Part shown: positions 22,312 to 34,414 of the stretch, piece by piece
How the letters are laid out: the number at the start of each line of letters is the position of its first letter
How positions within the stretch are numbered: position 1 is the stretch's first letter
Assembly (NCBI GenBank): GCA_021397845.1
Contig: CM038049.1
Location: 106,422,877 to 106,486,876 of the forward strand
Direction: 5' to 3'
DNA length: 64,000 bases
DNA from: Areca catechu
Lineage: Eukaryota; Streptophyta; Magnoliopsida; Arecales; Arecaceae
Notes under the pieces: model-generated
Seen by the model: only the letters and a program-made list of their open reading frames with translations
Database searches by the model: none
Told to the model about the DNA's origin: nothing
Translations under genes and position numbers: made by a program

Positions 22312-24735
22312 TGTTGGGTTCGGGAACCGCTGCGGAAGCGTGGATTTCAAAATTTTATGAAATCAGGTCCGAACCCTAATCCCAAAATCTTCTTATTAGC
22401 AATTAAAACTATGACTACATGCATGTCCAAATTTAAACATAGTTTAGATACTAACCTCAGATCGCTATATCCAGTCTGATGTAGAAATAAACTCCAAATT
22501 GAGTAACCTTTTGAACACACCAGGCATCCACTTGTCCGCCCTCCGATGGTGATCCACACGGGCAGATGATCAAGACAGTGACTCCTTAATTTGGGTTCCT
22601 TCCAATCAAGTTCTACCCCAAGAACTTGATATATGGGCTATTGGCTAGGACTCCTCTAGCCAAACTGGGACTAAACCTTCTCTCTTACCCTTCTCCTAGT
22701 TTTTAGCAACTTTGGCCCCTTAAGACACTCTTGTCTTAAGAATAAGCCCTTGTCCTAAAATGAGACAAGGCTTGTCTTGGAGGGAGAAGAAAATTAAGAC
22801 AAAATTGTCTTAATGTAAGAAAGAAAGAAAGAAGAGGCGCCTTCTTCCTTTACCGTCGGAGAGTTTCTCTCTCTGACTCTCCTTCTGTTCTGAGATTCGA
22901 CAGAGCCTAGGCTCTGTAAAGGAATCAAAGAGGAAAGAGAGGAGGGGGAAACAATCTTCTGGAGAGGGAGAGGGAAAAAGAAGCAAGGCTTCGCCGTAGA
23001 AAATCTGGAATGATTTTTACGGTGAAGCCTTCTTCTTAAATAGGCGACAGAGAGGCGCCTTCTCATCTGAAATCATCCTCTCACGTCCCTCTCTCCCTTC
23101 TCACGTCCTCTCTCTTTATCTCACGGCCCTTGGGATTAATCTCACGGCCTTTGGGATGGGAAGACGCGAAGAAGGATCGTGAAAAACACAGAAGGGCGCG
23201 CGCAGAAAGAAGAGTCGCGCCCCTTCGGTGTTTTTTTTTTCTTTTCCTTTTCACGGTAATTTTTATTTTGAAGAGTCCACGCCTAGGTGGACTCTGATCC
23301 ACGCCTCATTAGCCAAAAGACGCCGGTCCTTTTCTTTCTTTTCACGCAAAGACGCGACTTGGAGAGAGTCCACGCGCGCGTGGACTCTTCTCCTTGCGCG
23401 CGCGCGTGGGAAGAGAGGGGGAGGGGCTTAGGCGATGTGGGAAAGGGGTTTAGCCTCTTAGGTTAGCCCAATTGCTAGCCTACAGTTAGCCCAATGTTTT
23501 GAATCTTCAATTAGATTCAAACCGGAATGAATTTGGATCTAAAAAAGACCAAATCGGAACCCTAACTCGAATCCGATTCAAGTAGAAGCCATGGTTTGCA
23601 ACACATGCTAGTGTGTTCATCTGCAAACGAGATTTAATTCCAAATTAAATCCTTGATTATCTGTCCTAAGTATGTGACCCATTGGGTTCCATACCTAGCC
23701 AGCAATGGGTCCGAGTGCAAGTTGACCTAATTTGATCAGAACTCATTCTAATCGATTTAGGTCAAATCGAGCTAACTCGAGTCAGTCAATTAGGACTCCT
23801 CCTAATTAGTGATCCAATTAAACCATTTAATTTGATCAACCCACAAGACAAGATTGACGTCTAGCAACGTGTCATGTCTACCCGGAAGATATGGAAATTC
23901 TGGTGTAATTCCAAAACTACCCTTCAGTGGAAAGTTCCCGTACAATTCGATCCTTCAATCATCTTGCATCCCGAATGTAACTATGGATATGGAATCATGT
24001 CAAATCCAGTTTATACTCATTCCCAGCTCAGTCATACACTAATGATTCAATTAATTTGATATTAGAAATCATTTCTAATATCTGTACTTTGATCAAAGAT
24101 TTCCTGAATCATCATCTGACCTAATTTGGCTGGATGCAATCTCCTCCTACTATGAGTGATCAATTCCTTGTTGACCTACTCATTTCCTTCATATACAATT
24201 CACCACACCCAGCATCAACCTTGTGCATGACCCAGTGTCATGAATGAGATTGAACCAAAGCATGGGTTCATGTACATAAGGTATTATGGTAGTCTCAGGT
24301 CATAGGACTACTTGTACAACTCCCACTATGAGAAACATCTATTGACATGCAGCTAAGGCTCCATTAGATGTTCTCAAACTGGATCTATTCAGTGAACTCA
24401 TTCGCTAATGAGCACCCACATCCTTGTATTAGTGTCCTACATAAGTGACTGTGAGAGCAGTCACCCTTTTCAGCATACATAGGATGTGCCAGTCTTACCG
24501 GAAACCCTGATCCCCAACTCAGGGTTCCTATGACTAGGAATATTCTAGATTAGGGTTTTAAGGCCTTAGATCTCACTGGTATGATCTCATCACAGCCCTA
24601 GGACCATAGCCCTAACCTATGGGGTTCATCATATAATGACACAGTGAATGATGAAAAATTAATGCCTTTATTAACTTGTCAATTTACAATGGTCTGGGAG
24701 ATACAAATATTGGCTTATAGGGCATAATCCTTTCA
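22312..24735 (-). repeat. Element D 3' LTR (2424 bp)
   Basis: Plus-strand ends TGTTGGGTTC and CCTTTCA. It includes a C/T-rich segment, a GC-rich block with two equal-armed palindromes (23272-23295, 23365-23388) and a minus-strand TATA-like CTATTTAAGA (about 23033-23043). Open frames inside it are repeated in the other LTR and have no recognisable product. Confidence 0.94.
23272..23388. repeat. Two copies of a 24-bp palindrome in the D LTR
   Basis: Arms AGAGTCCAC and GTGGACTCT enclose GCCTAG at 23272-23295 and GCGCGC at 23365-23388; the second copy is a perfect palindrome. The other LTR has them at 30695-30718 and 30788-30811. They lie about 230-350 bp upstream of the minus-strand TATA-like box, in U3. 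Confidence 0.85.
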
Positions 24736-24752
24736 ATCTCCCACTTGCACTA
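24736..24752 (-). promoter_or_regulatory. Polypurine tract of element D
   Basis: On the minus strand AGTGCAAGTGGGAGAT ends at the 3' LTR. The equivalent in E (GTCAAAGTGGGAGATTG) is closely related. Confidence 0.8.
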
Positions 24753-27700
24753 AAGCCAATCGCTCTTATTCTTTAACCCCATACTGTCGAGGTGGCGATC
24801 AAACTCCCGCTGTGGTAGAGCCTTAGTGAACGGGTCTGCTATGTTGTTCTTTGTATCCACTCTATTGATGCAGACTTCTTGTCTCTCGATTATCTCTCGG
24901 ACAAGATGGAAGCGTCTCAGAATGTGCTTGGACTTGTGGTGGGCTCTCGGTTCCTTAGCTTGAGCAACTGCTCCAGTGTTATCACAATAGAGTGGCACCG
25001 GGTTCTCAATCTCAGGAACTACTCCCAACTCTGTGATGAATTTCTTCATCCAGACAGCTTCCTTGGCGGCTTCTCTGACAGCTATGTACTCTGCCTCGAT
25101 AGTTGAGTCAGCTACAGTCTACTGTTTAGTGCTCTTCCAACTTACTGCTCCACCATTCAAGGTAAAGACATACCCTGAAATGGATTTACTATCATCTGGG
25201 TCTGATTGAAAACTAGAGTCTGAATAGGCTTCTAGTTTAAGATCAGACCCTCCGTATATGAGAAAAATATCCTTAGTCCTTCTCAGGTACTTAAGAATAT
25301 TTTTCACAGCCTTCCAGTGATCCTCTCCTGGATCAGCCTGAAATCTACTGACTACACCCAAGGCATATGCCACATCAGGCCTGGTACATAGCATACATAA
25401 TCGACCCTATAGCCGAAGCATAAGGTATAGAACTCATTCTATTTCTTTCTTCAGGTGTCTTAGGAGACATCCTCTTAGAAAGACGTATGCCATGACCAAT
25501 AGGTAAGTAACCTCTTTTACTTTCCTCCATGCTAAATCTCTTTAGCACCTGGTCAATGTACCTAGACTGGGATAAGCCTAGCATCCTTCTTGATCTTTTC
25601 CTGTAGATCTTTATACCCAGTATGTAGGATGCTTCTCCCAAGTCTTTCATGGAAAACTGTTTCGATAACCACACATTGACTGATTGTAACATTGGGATAT
25701 CATTCCCAATAAGAAGTATGTCATCAACATATAGAACTAAGAAAACTATGGCACTCCCACTAGTCTTCTTGTACACACAAGGTTCATCCTCATTTTTGAA
25801 AAAATCAAATTCTTTGACTGTTTTATCAAATCTGATGTTCCAACTCCTTGATGCTTGCTTTAATCCATAAATGGATTTCTTTAGCCTACATACCTGATTA
25901 GGTTTAGTCTCCAAGACAAAACCTTCTGGCTGTGACATATAAACCTCTTCCTCAAGGAAACCATTGAGGAATGCAGTTTTTACATCTATTTGCCAGATCT
26001 CATAATCATGATATGCTGCTATAGCAAGCATAATCCGAATAGATTTGAGCATGGCAACAGGGGAAAATGTTTCATCATAATCTATTCCCTGTTTTTGTCT
26101 GAAACCCTTAGCCACCAATCTGGCTTTATAAGTTTCAACTTGGCCATCTGCCCCATTCTTCTTTTTATAGACCCATTTACACCCAATAGGGTTAATACCC
26201 TCTGGTGCATCAACCAAAGACCATACTTGGTTGACATACATGGAGTCCATCTCGGATCTCATGGCTTCCAGCCATCTGTCTGAGTCTCTACTCATGACTG
26301 CTTCCGTATAGGTTAGAGGCTCATCATTTTGAATGATTTGGGCTTCATTATTTTCAATTATGAACCCATACCTCTCAGGTGCTTGTCGCACCCTATCAGA
26401 CCTACGGATAGGAGTGTGTTCAGGTTCTATATTAACTATGTTGTTACTTGACTGAGATGTGTCTATTTGTTGAATTTCATTAAGTTCGATATTTCTACCA
26501 GTGCCCTTTTGTAGGATGAATTCTTTTTCCATAAAAGTGGCATGCCTACTGACCAAAACCTTTTGCTCAGTAGGGTGGTAGAACAGATATCCTATACTAT
26601 CTCTAGGATATCCGATAAATAGATATTTGTCTGCTCTAGTATCTAGTTTATGTCCAAAATTTCTTTTTACATAGGCTGGACATCCCCATATCTTAATATA
26701 CTTAAGATTGGGCTTCTTACCTCTCCATAATTCATATGGAGTGCTAGAGACAGTTTTAGATGGTACTCTATTCAAGATATAAGTTGCTGTTTCCAAAGCA
26801 TATCCCCAGAAAGAAAAAGGTAACTCCGTGAAGCACATCATGGACCGTACCATATCCAATAAAGTACGATTCCTCCTTTCAGCAACACCATTTAATTGTG
26901 GTGTGTAAGGAGGAGTCCATTCAGAGATGATCCCCTTATCTTTAAGGTGATCAAGAAACTCAGTGGATAAGTACTCACCTCCTCTATCTGATCGGAGGAT
27001 CTTTATACTTTTTCCTGTCTGTTTCTCTACCATACTTTGATACTCTAAAAATTTTTCAAAAGCATCGGACTTATGTTTCATTAGATACACAAATCCATAC
27101 CTTGAAAAATCATCAGTAAATGTGATGAAGTATGAGTATCCACCATAGGCTTGAGTTGTCATAGGTCCACATACATCTGTGTGTATGAGTCCTAATAACT
27201 CTTTTGTCCTTTCTCCATGTCCACTAAATGGAGTCTTGGTCATCTTACCCATGAGACATGATTCACAAGTTCCTAATGACTCATAGTCATAAGGATCAAA
27301 GAAATTTTCTTGGTATAACTTGTTAATCCTAGTCTCATTAATATGTCCAAGTCGACAATGCCAAAGTAAGGTATTGTTAACATCATCTCTTTTCCGTTTG
27401 TTAGAAACATGAAAAATATTGTCATTAGTGGAAAGAGTTAAGAGACCATTGCAGAATATGCCATAACATATAATTTCATTAGATAAAGAAATTGAGCAGC
27501 CACTGCTCATTACATTCATAGTATATCCTTGTTTAAGTAACAAGGGTACAGATATGATATTTCTAATGATTTTTGGCATATAGTAACAATTCCTTAGCTC
27601 CAAGATCTTCCCTGAAGGTAACTTCAAAACATAAGTCCCTACAGCTTCTGCTTGGATGGGGTCCCCTCCAGCACCGTAGAGCTCAAAGTTACCTTCCTTC

Positions 27701-28635
27701 AATACTTTAAGCCCCTGAAGTCCCTGCAATGATTTGCAGATGTTATGACCACAGGCGGTATCCAACACCCAAGTATTTGAAATGGAAGAATCCAATGACA
27801 AAATAGTATGAACTTCTTTCATACCTTTTGGTGCCTCTGATGCACCAGGCTTCACACTTGCAAGGTAAACCTTGCAGTTCCTTTTCCAATGACCCGGCTT
27901 GCCACAATGAAAGCAGGTCATCTGTCCGGAGGCCTTCTTTCCTTTCTTCTTCTTAATACCCCCTTTGGGATTCATCCTCTTACTGGAACCCTTTTTGCCT
28001 GTCTTCTTCTTATCCACAAGAAGAACTGGAGCCTTATTTTTCTTTACATGGCTCTCTGCTGTCTTCAACATATTCAACAACTCAGGCAAGGAAGAATTAA
28101 GTTTGTTCATATGGTAATTAAGAACAAACTGTGAAAATGACTCTGGGAGTGATTGCAAGATCAAGTCTTGATTCAACTCCCCATCCATTACAAAACCTAA
28201 TTGACCTAATCGAGTGATTAGATCAATTATCTTTAATACATGGTCTTGTACTGATGTACCTTCTGTCATCCTTGCACGGAACAACTGCTTAGATATTTCA
28301 TATCTAGCAGTTCTACTGTGTTCTCCATAAAGCTCTTTTAAATTTAGCAGTATGGAGTTAGTATCCATGCTATCATGCTGCCTCTGCAACTCGTTAGTCA
28401 TAGAGGCAAGCATAACACATTTGACAGTAAGTGAGTCATTTTGCCACATATTATATGTGGTCTTCTCCTCTTGCGAGGCATCTTCCCTTGGTGGTTCCAA
28501 AATTGGGGTATCAAGAATATAGGAAATTCTTTCTTGACTGAGTACTATTTTCAAATTTCTTAGCCAATCAACATAATTAGGCCCAGTCAATTTGTTGGCA
28601 TCTAAAATACTACGGAGTGAGAGTGAAGAGGCCAT
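24750..28635 (-). pseudogene. gag-pol: Element D gag-pol, nearly intact (one frameshift, one stop)
   Basis: A single fused Ty1/copia polyprotein. Residues from the ATG at 28635: gag (1-235), CCHC knuckle CFHCGKPGHWKRNC (241-254), protease LDTACGH (Asp292; Ala where Gly is usual), HHCC zinc region (HCRLGH, CESCLMGK, 426-464), integrase D487, D550 and E586 with exact D-35-E spacing, reverse transcriptase with IDVKTAFLNG (884) and LYVDDILLIG (YVDD 969-972), then RNase H. The reading frame shifts at about 25375-25394, just after the reverse transcriptase, and an in-frame TAG lies at 25119-25121 before the RNase H Glu region (IEAEYIA). Everything upstream is open for 1086 codons. It is probably inactive alone, but it is the best preserved coding region here. 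Confidence 0.95.
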
Positions 28636-29717
28636 TTATCTACATTTAAACAAAGAACGAAAACATAAGCAAACAACCATGAAATGACAACACATAATTA
28701 AATTAGGACTTTAATTTAATTATGTCTCCCACTATTTTATTGAGCATCATAACCCTCTATACGATGATCGAGAAAACCTTAATTGGTCTTTCTTAGTGGG
28801 GTTGAGATCCCAATCCCTTATAAAAGACCTTGTGTGTACACAACAAATCTTATATAAGTTCATAGGTAGGAAAACTCTTTCCAATTGTAACCCGTACAAT
28901 TCTCAACTTATCTCGGCCTCTAAAATATTAATAGCCTTGTGTATACACAACAAACTATAATATTTTAGTTAACATAGCCAATAGTCATGACTTTAATAGT
29001 AATACCCTTGTGTGTACACAACAAAATATTACTTTATCATGCCATAAACAAATAATTGTATTAGAAAATTGTGTTAGTCACATATTAGGTCAACAACAAA
29101 CCTAGTATAGATTGTAACCATCACCAATTAGCATGTTAGTCAAGAATTAAGTCAATCAGATCGGCCAGGCTAGTGGAAGAGATGTGGGGGTCCCCCCGTT
29201 GCTTTCCTAGACACCAATTTAAAATTGGCCAGGTCAGACAACGGAACCAATTAAAAACCACGATTCCCTTTACCTTCCCAGAACCACCTTTCTAGACACC
29301 GAAATGACTAATTATCCATCATGACTAATAATGCTTATCGGTTAACTATACTACCACTTAATATAATTTTAAGAGGGATTTATGCAATGCCAGCACATTC
29401 AATTAAAAGCTATCACATATATTAATACATGCTTCAAACTAAGCAAATATGTGAAATGTGTGCCATCATACTAGGACAACCATTTACCACATAATGGATA
29501 CACCATTATGCCAGGGCAACCTTATTTCAGTATGATGGCTCCAGGGCTAATCATATCTCTAAGACAATTAGGATTTCAGTGGAAAACCCTAACTGGTGGC
29601 AATCATCAAACTCATGTTCAATCAAAGACATGCATTGTGCATCAATAAAGACTTTATCATGATACTACATCATTCAATAAAACATGAATTGAACTGCAAA
29701 AGTTTTAATCCTAATAA
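28636..29717 (-). other. Element D untranslated leader between primer site and gag
   Basis: About 1.1 kb without a gene. It contains three copies of a 20-base unit built on TTGTGTNTACACAACAAA (about 28828-28847, 28935-28954 and 29006-29025). The middle copy holds a perfect 14-base palindrome (TTGTGTATACACAA), so each can form a short hairpin in the leader RNA. Packaging or translation signals would be expected here; none is proven. Confidence 0.7.
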
Positions 29718-29733
29718 GGTGGCTCTGATACCA
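29718..29733 (-). promoter_or_regulatory. Primer-binding site of element D
   Basis: The minus strand reads TGGTATCAGAGCCACC next to the 5' LTR, an exact initiator Met-tRNA match. Confidence 0.93.
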
Positions 29734-31602
29734 CTGTTGGGTTCGGGAACCGCTGCGGAAGCGTGGATTTCAAAATTTTATGAAATCAGGTCCGAACCCT
29801 AATCCCAAAATCTCCTTATTAGCAATTAAAACTATGACTACATGCATGTCCAAATTTAAACATAGTTTAGATACTAACCTCAGATCGCTATATCCAGTCT
29901 GATGTAGAAATAAACTCCAAATTGAGTAACCTTTTGAACACACCAGGCATCCACTTGTCCGCCCTCCGATGGTGATCCACACGGGCAGATGATCAAGACA
30001 GTGACTCCTTAATTTGGGTTCCTTCCAATCAAGTTCTACCCCAAGAACTTGATATATGGGCTATTGGCTAGGACTCCTCTAGCCAAACTGGGACTAAACC
30101 TTCTCTCTTACCCTTCTCCTAGTTTTTAGCAACTTTGGCCCCTTAAGACACTCTTGTCTTAAGAATAAGCCCTTGTCCTAAAATGAGACAAGGCTTGTCT
30201 TGGAGGGAGAAGAAAATTAAGACAAAATTGTCTTAATGTAAGAAAGAAAGAAAGAAGAGGCGCCTTCTTCCTTTACCGTCGGAGAGTTTCTCTCTCTGAC
30301 TCTCCTTCTGTTCTGAGATTCGACAGAGCCTAGGCTCTGTAAAGGAATCAAAGAGGAAAGAGAGGAGGGGGAAACAATCTTCTGGAGAGGGAGAGGGAAA
30401 AAGAAGCAAGGCTTCGCCGTAGAAAATCTGGAATGATTTTTACGGTGAAGCCTTCTTCTTAAATAGGCGACAGAGAGGCGCCTTCTCATCTGAAATCATC
30501 CTCTCACGTCCCTCTCTCCCTTCTCACGTCCTCTCTCTTTATCTCACGGCCCTTGGGATTAATCTCACGGCCTTTGGGATGGGAAGACGCGAAGAAGGAT
30601 CGTGAAAAACACAGAAGGGCGCGCGCAGAAAGAAGAGTCGCGCCCCTTCGGTGTTTTTTTTTTCTTTTCCTTTTCACGGTAATTTTTATTTTGAAGAGTC
30701 CACGCCTAGGTGGACTCTGATCCACGCCTCATTAGCCAAAAGATGCCGGTCCTTTTCTTTCTTTTCACGCAAAGACGCGACTTGGAGAGAGTCCACGCGC
30801 GCGTGGACTCTTCTCCTTGCGCGCGCGCGTGGGAAGAGAGGGGGAGGGGCTTAGGCGATGTGGGAAAGGGGTTTAGCCTCTTAGGTTAGCCCAATTGCTA
30901 GCCTACAGTTAGCCCAATGTTTTGAATCTTCAATTAGATTCAAACCGGAATGAATTTGGATCTAAAAAAGACCAAATCGGAACCCTAACTCGAATCCGAT
31001 TCAAGTAGAAGCCATGGTTTGCAACACATGCTAGTGTGTTCATCTGCAAACGAGATTTAATTCCAAATTAAATCCTTGATTATCTGTCCTAAGTGTGTGA
31101 CCCATTGGGTTCCATACCTAGCCAGCAGTGGGTCCAAGTGCAAGTTGACCTAATTTGATCAGAACTCATTCTAATCGATTTAGGTCAAATCGAGCTAACT
31201 CGAGTCAGTCAATTAGGACTCCTCCTAATTAGTGATCCAATTAAACCATTTAATTTGATCAACCCACAAGACAAGATTGACGTCTAGCAACGTATCATGT
31301 CTACCCAGAAGATATGGAAATTCTGGTGTAATTCCAAAACTACCCTTCAGTGGAAAGTTCCCGTACAATTCGATCCTTCAATCATCTTGCATCCCGAATG
31401 TAACTATGGATATGGAATCATGTCAAATCCAGTTTATACTCATTCCCAGCTCAGTCATACACTAATGATTCAATTAATTTGATATTAGAAATCATTTCTA
31501 ATATCTGTACTTTGATCAAAGATTTCCTGAATCATCATCTGACCTAATTTGGCTGGATGCAATCTCCTCCTACTAGGAGTGATCAATTCCTTGTTGACCT
31601 AC

Positions 31603-33409
31603 TGATGGGGACATCATCCTGCACGAATCTCGGAGCAGCACAAATTTTGGAGCAGCAAATAAATTTGAAAAATAAATTTAGGATTTATCTTTTATTTGAA
31701 ATTTAAATTAGGATTTTGTTGGTTATGATTGAGATATGGATAGGCTTATCTTATCCTATCTTTTATTTGAAATTTAAATTAGGATTTTGTTGGTTATGAT
31801 TGAGATATGGATAGGCTTATCTTATCCTATCTTGTATTTAAATTTGAGTTATCCCTATCCTGTATTCAAATTCAAATGAGGGTTATGGAGCTTATAAATA
31901 ACCCCTCATTCCTATTGTAAAAAGGGAGAAGAAATTGAATTTTTGGGATTTTGTTTGTCAGTTGGTTTGGCAGTTGTTGTTCAGGGCTATGGCCCATTAC
32001 GTCTTCACCTGCGGGTGTTGATGTTGTCTTTGTCCTTCAAGACATCGTAGGGGCGTGATGCCCTAGTTATCCCCCCATCTTCGTTTTCCTCCACATTCTT
32101 TGAAATCCCCCTCATGGCTCCAGGAGTGACCTGGGTGGCAGGTGAAATACCCTGGGCTCCGCGTGTAGTGAGATGGGTGGTAGGTGAGATACCCTAGACT
32201 GCATGTAGTGAGGTGGGTGGCAGGTATAATGCCCTAGAGGTGTGAAGTCTCTCTGTGAGAGTGGGTTTCAGGGTTCGTGGTAGTCCATCCTCGTTATCCT
32301 CCATCCCTATTTTTTTCCTTCGTCACCACCATAAAGAAATCAGAAAATAGAAAAAAAAAAAAAATAGGATACCCTAATCTTCGGTGACTTCTTAGCTCGC
32401 CGACGATCCTATCCCTATCCCGTGCCCCATCAACTTGGTATCAGAGCAGGAATGATGCGTGGAGCTAGAGGATGAAGGAAAAGTATGGTCTTGATACCTC
32501 CGAGTTCACATACAACCCAGCAGAGCGCAAACCCCGCTGAGCTTGACTCGACGGAGTCGAGTTTTCCCCACCTCAGGAGAATGATGGGGACATCATCCTG
32601 CACGAATCTCGAGCAGCACAAATTTCGGAGCAGCAAATAAATTTGAAAAATAAATTTAGGATTTATCTTTTATTTGAAATTTAAATTAGGATTTTGTTGG
32701 TTATGATTGAGATATGGATAGGCTTATCTTATCCTATCTTTTATTTGAAATTTAAATTAGGATTTTGTTGGTTATGATTGAGATATGGATAGGCTTATCT
32801 TATCCTATCTTGTATTTAAATTTGAGTTATCCCTATCCTGTATTCAAATTCAAATGAGGGTTATGGAGCTTATAAATAACCCCTCATTCCTATTGTAAAA
32901 AGGGAGAAGAAATTGAATTTTTGGGATTTTGTTTGTCAGTTGGTTTGGCAGTTGTTGTTCAGGGCTATGGCCCATTACGTCTTCACCTGCGGGTGTTGAT
33001 GTTGTCTTTGTCCTTCAAGACATCGTAGGGGCGTGATGCCCTAGTTATCCCCCCATCTTCGTTTTCCTCCACATTCTTTGAAATCCCCCTCATGGCTCCA
33101 GGAGTGACCTGGGTGGCAGGTGAAATACCCTGGGCTCCGCGTGTAGTGAGATGGGTGGTAGGTGAGATACCCTAGACTGCATGTAGTGAGGTGGGTGGCA
33201 GGTATAATGCCCTAGAGGTGTGAAGTCTCTCTGTGAGAGTGGGTTTCAGGGTTCGTGGTAGTCCATCCTCGTTATCCTCCATCCCTATTTTTTTCCTTCG
33301 TCACCACCATAAAGAAATCAGAAAATAGAAAAAAAAAAAAATAGGATACCCTAATCTTCGGTGACTTCTTAGCTCGCCGACGATCCTATCCCTATCCCGT
33401 GCCCCATCA
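31603..33409 (+). mobile_element. Miniature LTR retrotransposon T (TRIM/SMART-like), TSD CCTAC
   Basis: Two nearly identical LTRs, 31603-32432 (830 bp) and 32582-33409 (828 bp), both TGATGGGG to CCCCATCA, flank only 149 bp. That internal piece holds a Met-tRNA primer site (TGGTATCAGAGCAGG, 32436-32450) and a short purine tract (about 32575-32581) and no gene, so it must be mobilised in trans. LTR differences are few (C/T near the start, an extra G, A-run length), implying a very recent insertion. Each LTR has TATAAATA (31893-31900, 32871-32878). The internal region is TRIM-sized, but the LTRs are longer than in typical TRIMs. Confidence 0.93.
31684..31840. repeat. Tandem duplication inside the T LTR
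   Basis: A unit of about 78 bp (containing TTTTGTTGGTTATGATTGAG and GATAGGCTTATC) occurs twice in direct order in both LTRs (about 31684-31840 and 32662-32818). It therefore predates this insertion and lies just upstream of the TATA box. Confidence 0.85.
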
Positions 33410-33975
33410 CCTACTCATTTCCTTCATATACAATTCACCACACCCAGCATCAACCTTGTGCATGACCCAGTGTCATGAATGAGATTGAACCAAAGCATGG
33501 GTTCATGTACATAAGGTATTATGGTAGTCTCAGGTCATAGGACTACTTGTACAACTCCCACTATGAGAAACATCTATTGACATGCAGCTAAGGCTCCATT
33601 AGATGTTCTCAAACTGGATCTATTCAGTGAACTCATTCGCTAATGAGCACCCACATCCTTGTATTAGTGTCCTACATAAGTGACTGTGAGAGCAGTCACC
33701 CTTTTCAGCATACATAGGATGTGCCAGTCTTACCGGAAACCCTGATCCCCAACTCAGGGTTCCTATGACTAGGAATATTCTAGATTAGGGTTTTAAGGCC
33801 TTAGATCTCACTGGTATGATCTCATCACAGCCCTAGGACCATAGCCCTAACCTATGGGGTTCATCATATAATGACACAGCGAATGATGAAAAATTAATGC
33901 CTTTATTAACTTGTCAATTTATAATGGTCTGGGAGATACAAATATTGGCTTATAGGGCATAATCCTTTCATAGTC

Positions 33976-34283
33976 ATCCATATAACTTCCTGTACTTGGT
34001 CTCGCTTAATACCGTTGATCTCTATCAACTACCTACACTCTCACTCCAGTGTCACCACACTGTAGGTTAGAGACTCATCTACCCAGAAAGGAAAGTGATA
34101 TATGCATCGATTTTAATGTATCAATCACCGTCCTGGTGACATTCCAATAATTGGGAGCTTTTAGGAGTTAATCTATAAAGACACATGCCTCAGATTCTCA
34201 ACTCTTGAGAATATGTGTCATTGCTCATTAACTCCATGGATGATGCATAGACAAATCAATATGAATAAAAGTAATGCTCATTT
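33976..34283 (-). mobile_element. Copia E1 3' LTR, segment 2
   Basis: LTR sequence between D and F, colinear with 62008-62309 of E2. No gene. Confidence 0.88.
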
Positions 34284-34414
34284 TGTTGACACTGGTTTTG
34301 ATTATGACAAAACAATTAAGTATGTTTAAGTACTAATTATGCGTTAAGTGTATAAATCAGTTATAGGTACTCAAATAAGTAAAATTTGAAGAAAATTTAG
34401 CCTGGCACAGATGA

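Larger units (their letters stand above)
22312..33970 (-). mobile_element. Copia element D: young full-length insertion, TSD TAGTC
   Basis: Minus-strand Ty1/copia element inserted in the E1 LTR, with TSD TAGTC at 22307-22311 and 33971-33975. The empty site survives at about 62003-62007. Both LTRs are 2424 bp once nested element T and its duplication are subtracted, and I count only about ten differences between them, so it is young. Order on the minus strand: 5' LTR (29735-33970), primer site, 1.1-kb leader, gag-pol (28635-24750), polypurine tract, 3' LTR (22312-24735). The pol is Tork/Angela-like; the exact lineage was not tested. Confidence 0.95.
29735..33970 (-). repeat. Element D 5' LTR, interrupted by miniature element T
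   Basis: Same LTR as 22312-24735, split at 31602 by T (31603-33409) with CCTAC duplicated at 31598-31602 and 33410-33414. The uninterrupted site in the sister LTR is at about 24173-24177. Confidence 0.94.

Noticed and set aside
22794..23302. Minus-strand open frames in the D LTR (90 and 73 codons)
   Set aside because: Present in both LTRs, with simple Arg/Ser/Lys-rich composition and no known domain; LTR promoter sequence explains them.
29718..29733. tRNA-like sequences (TGGTATCAGAGC) at several places
   Set aside because: Each abuts an LTR end and is a primer-binding site; no cloverleaf tRNA gene surrounds them.
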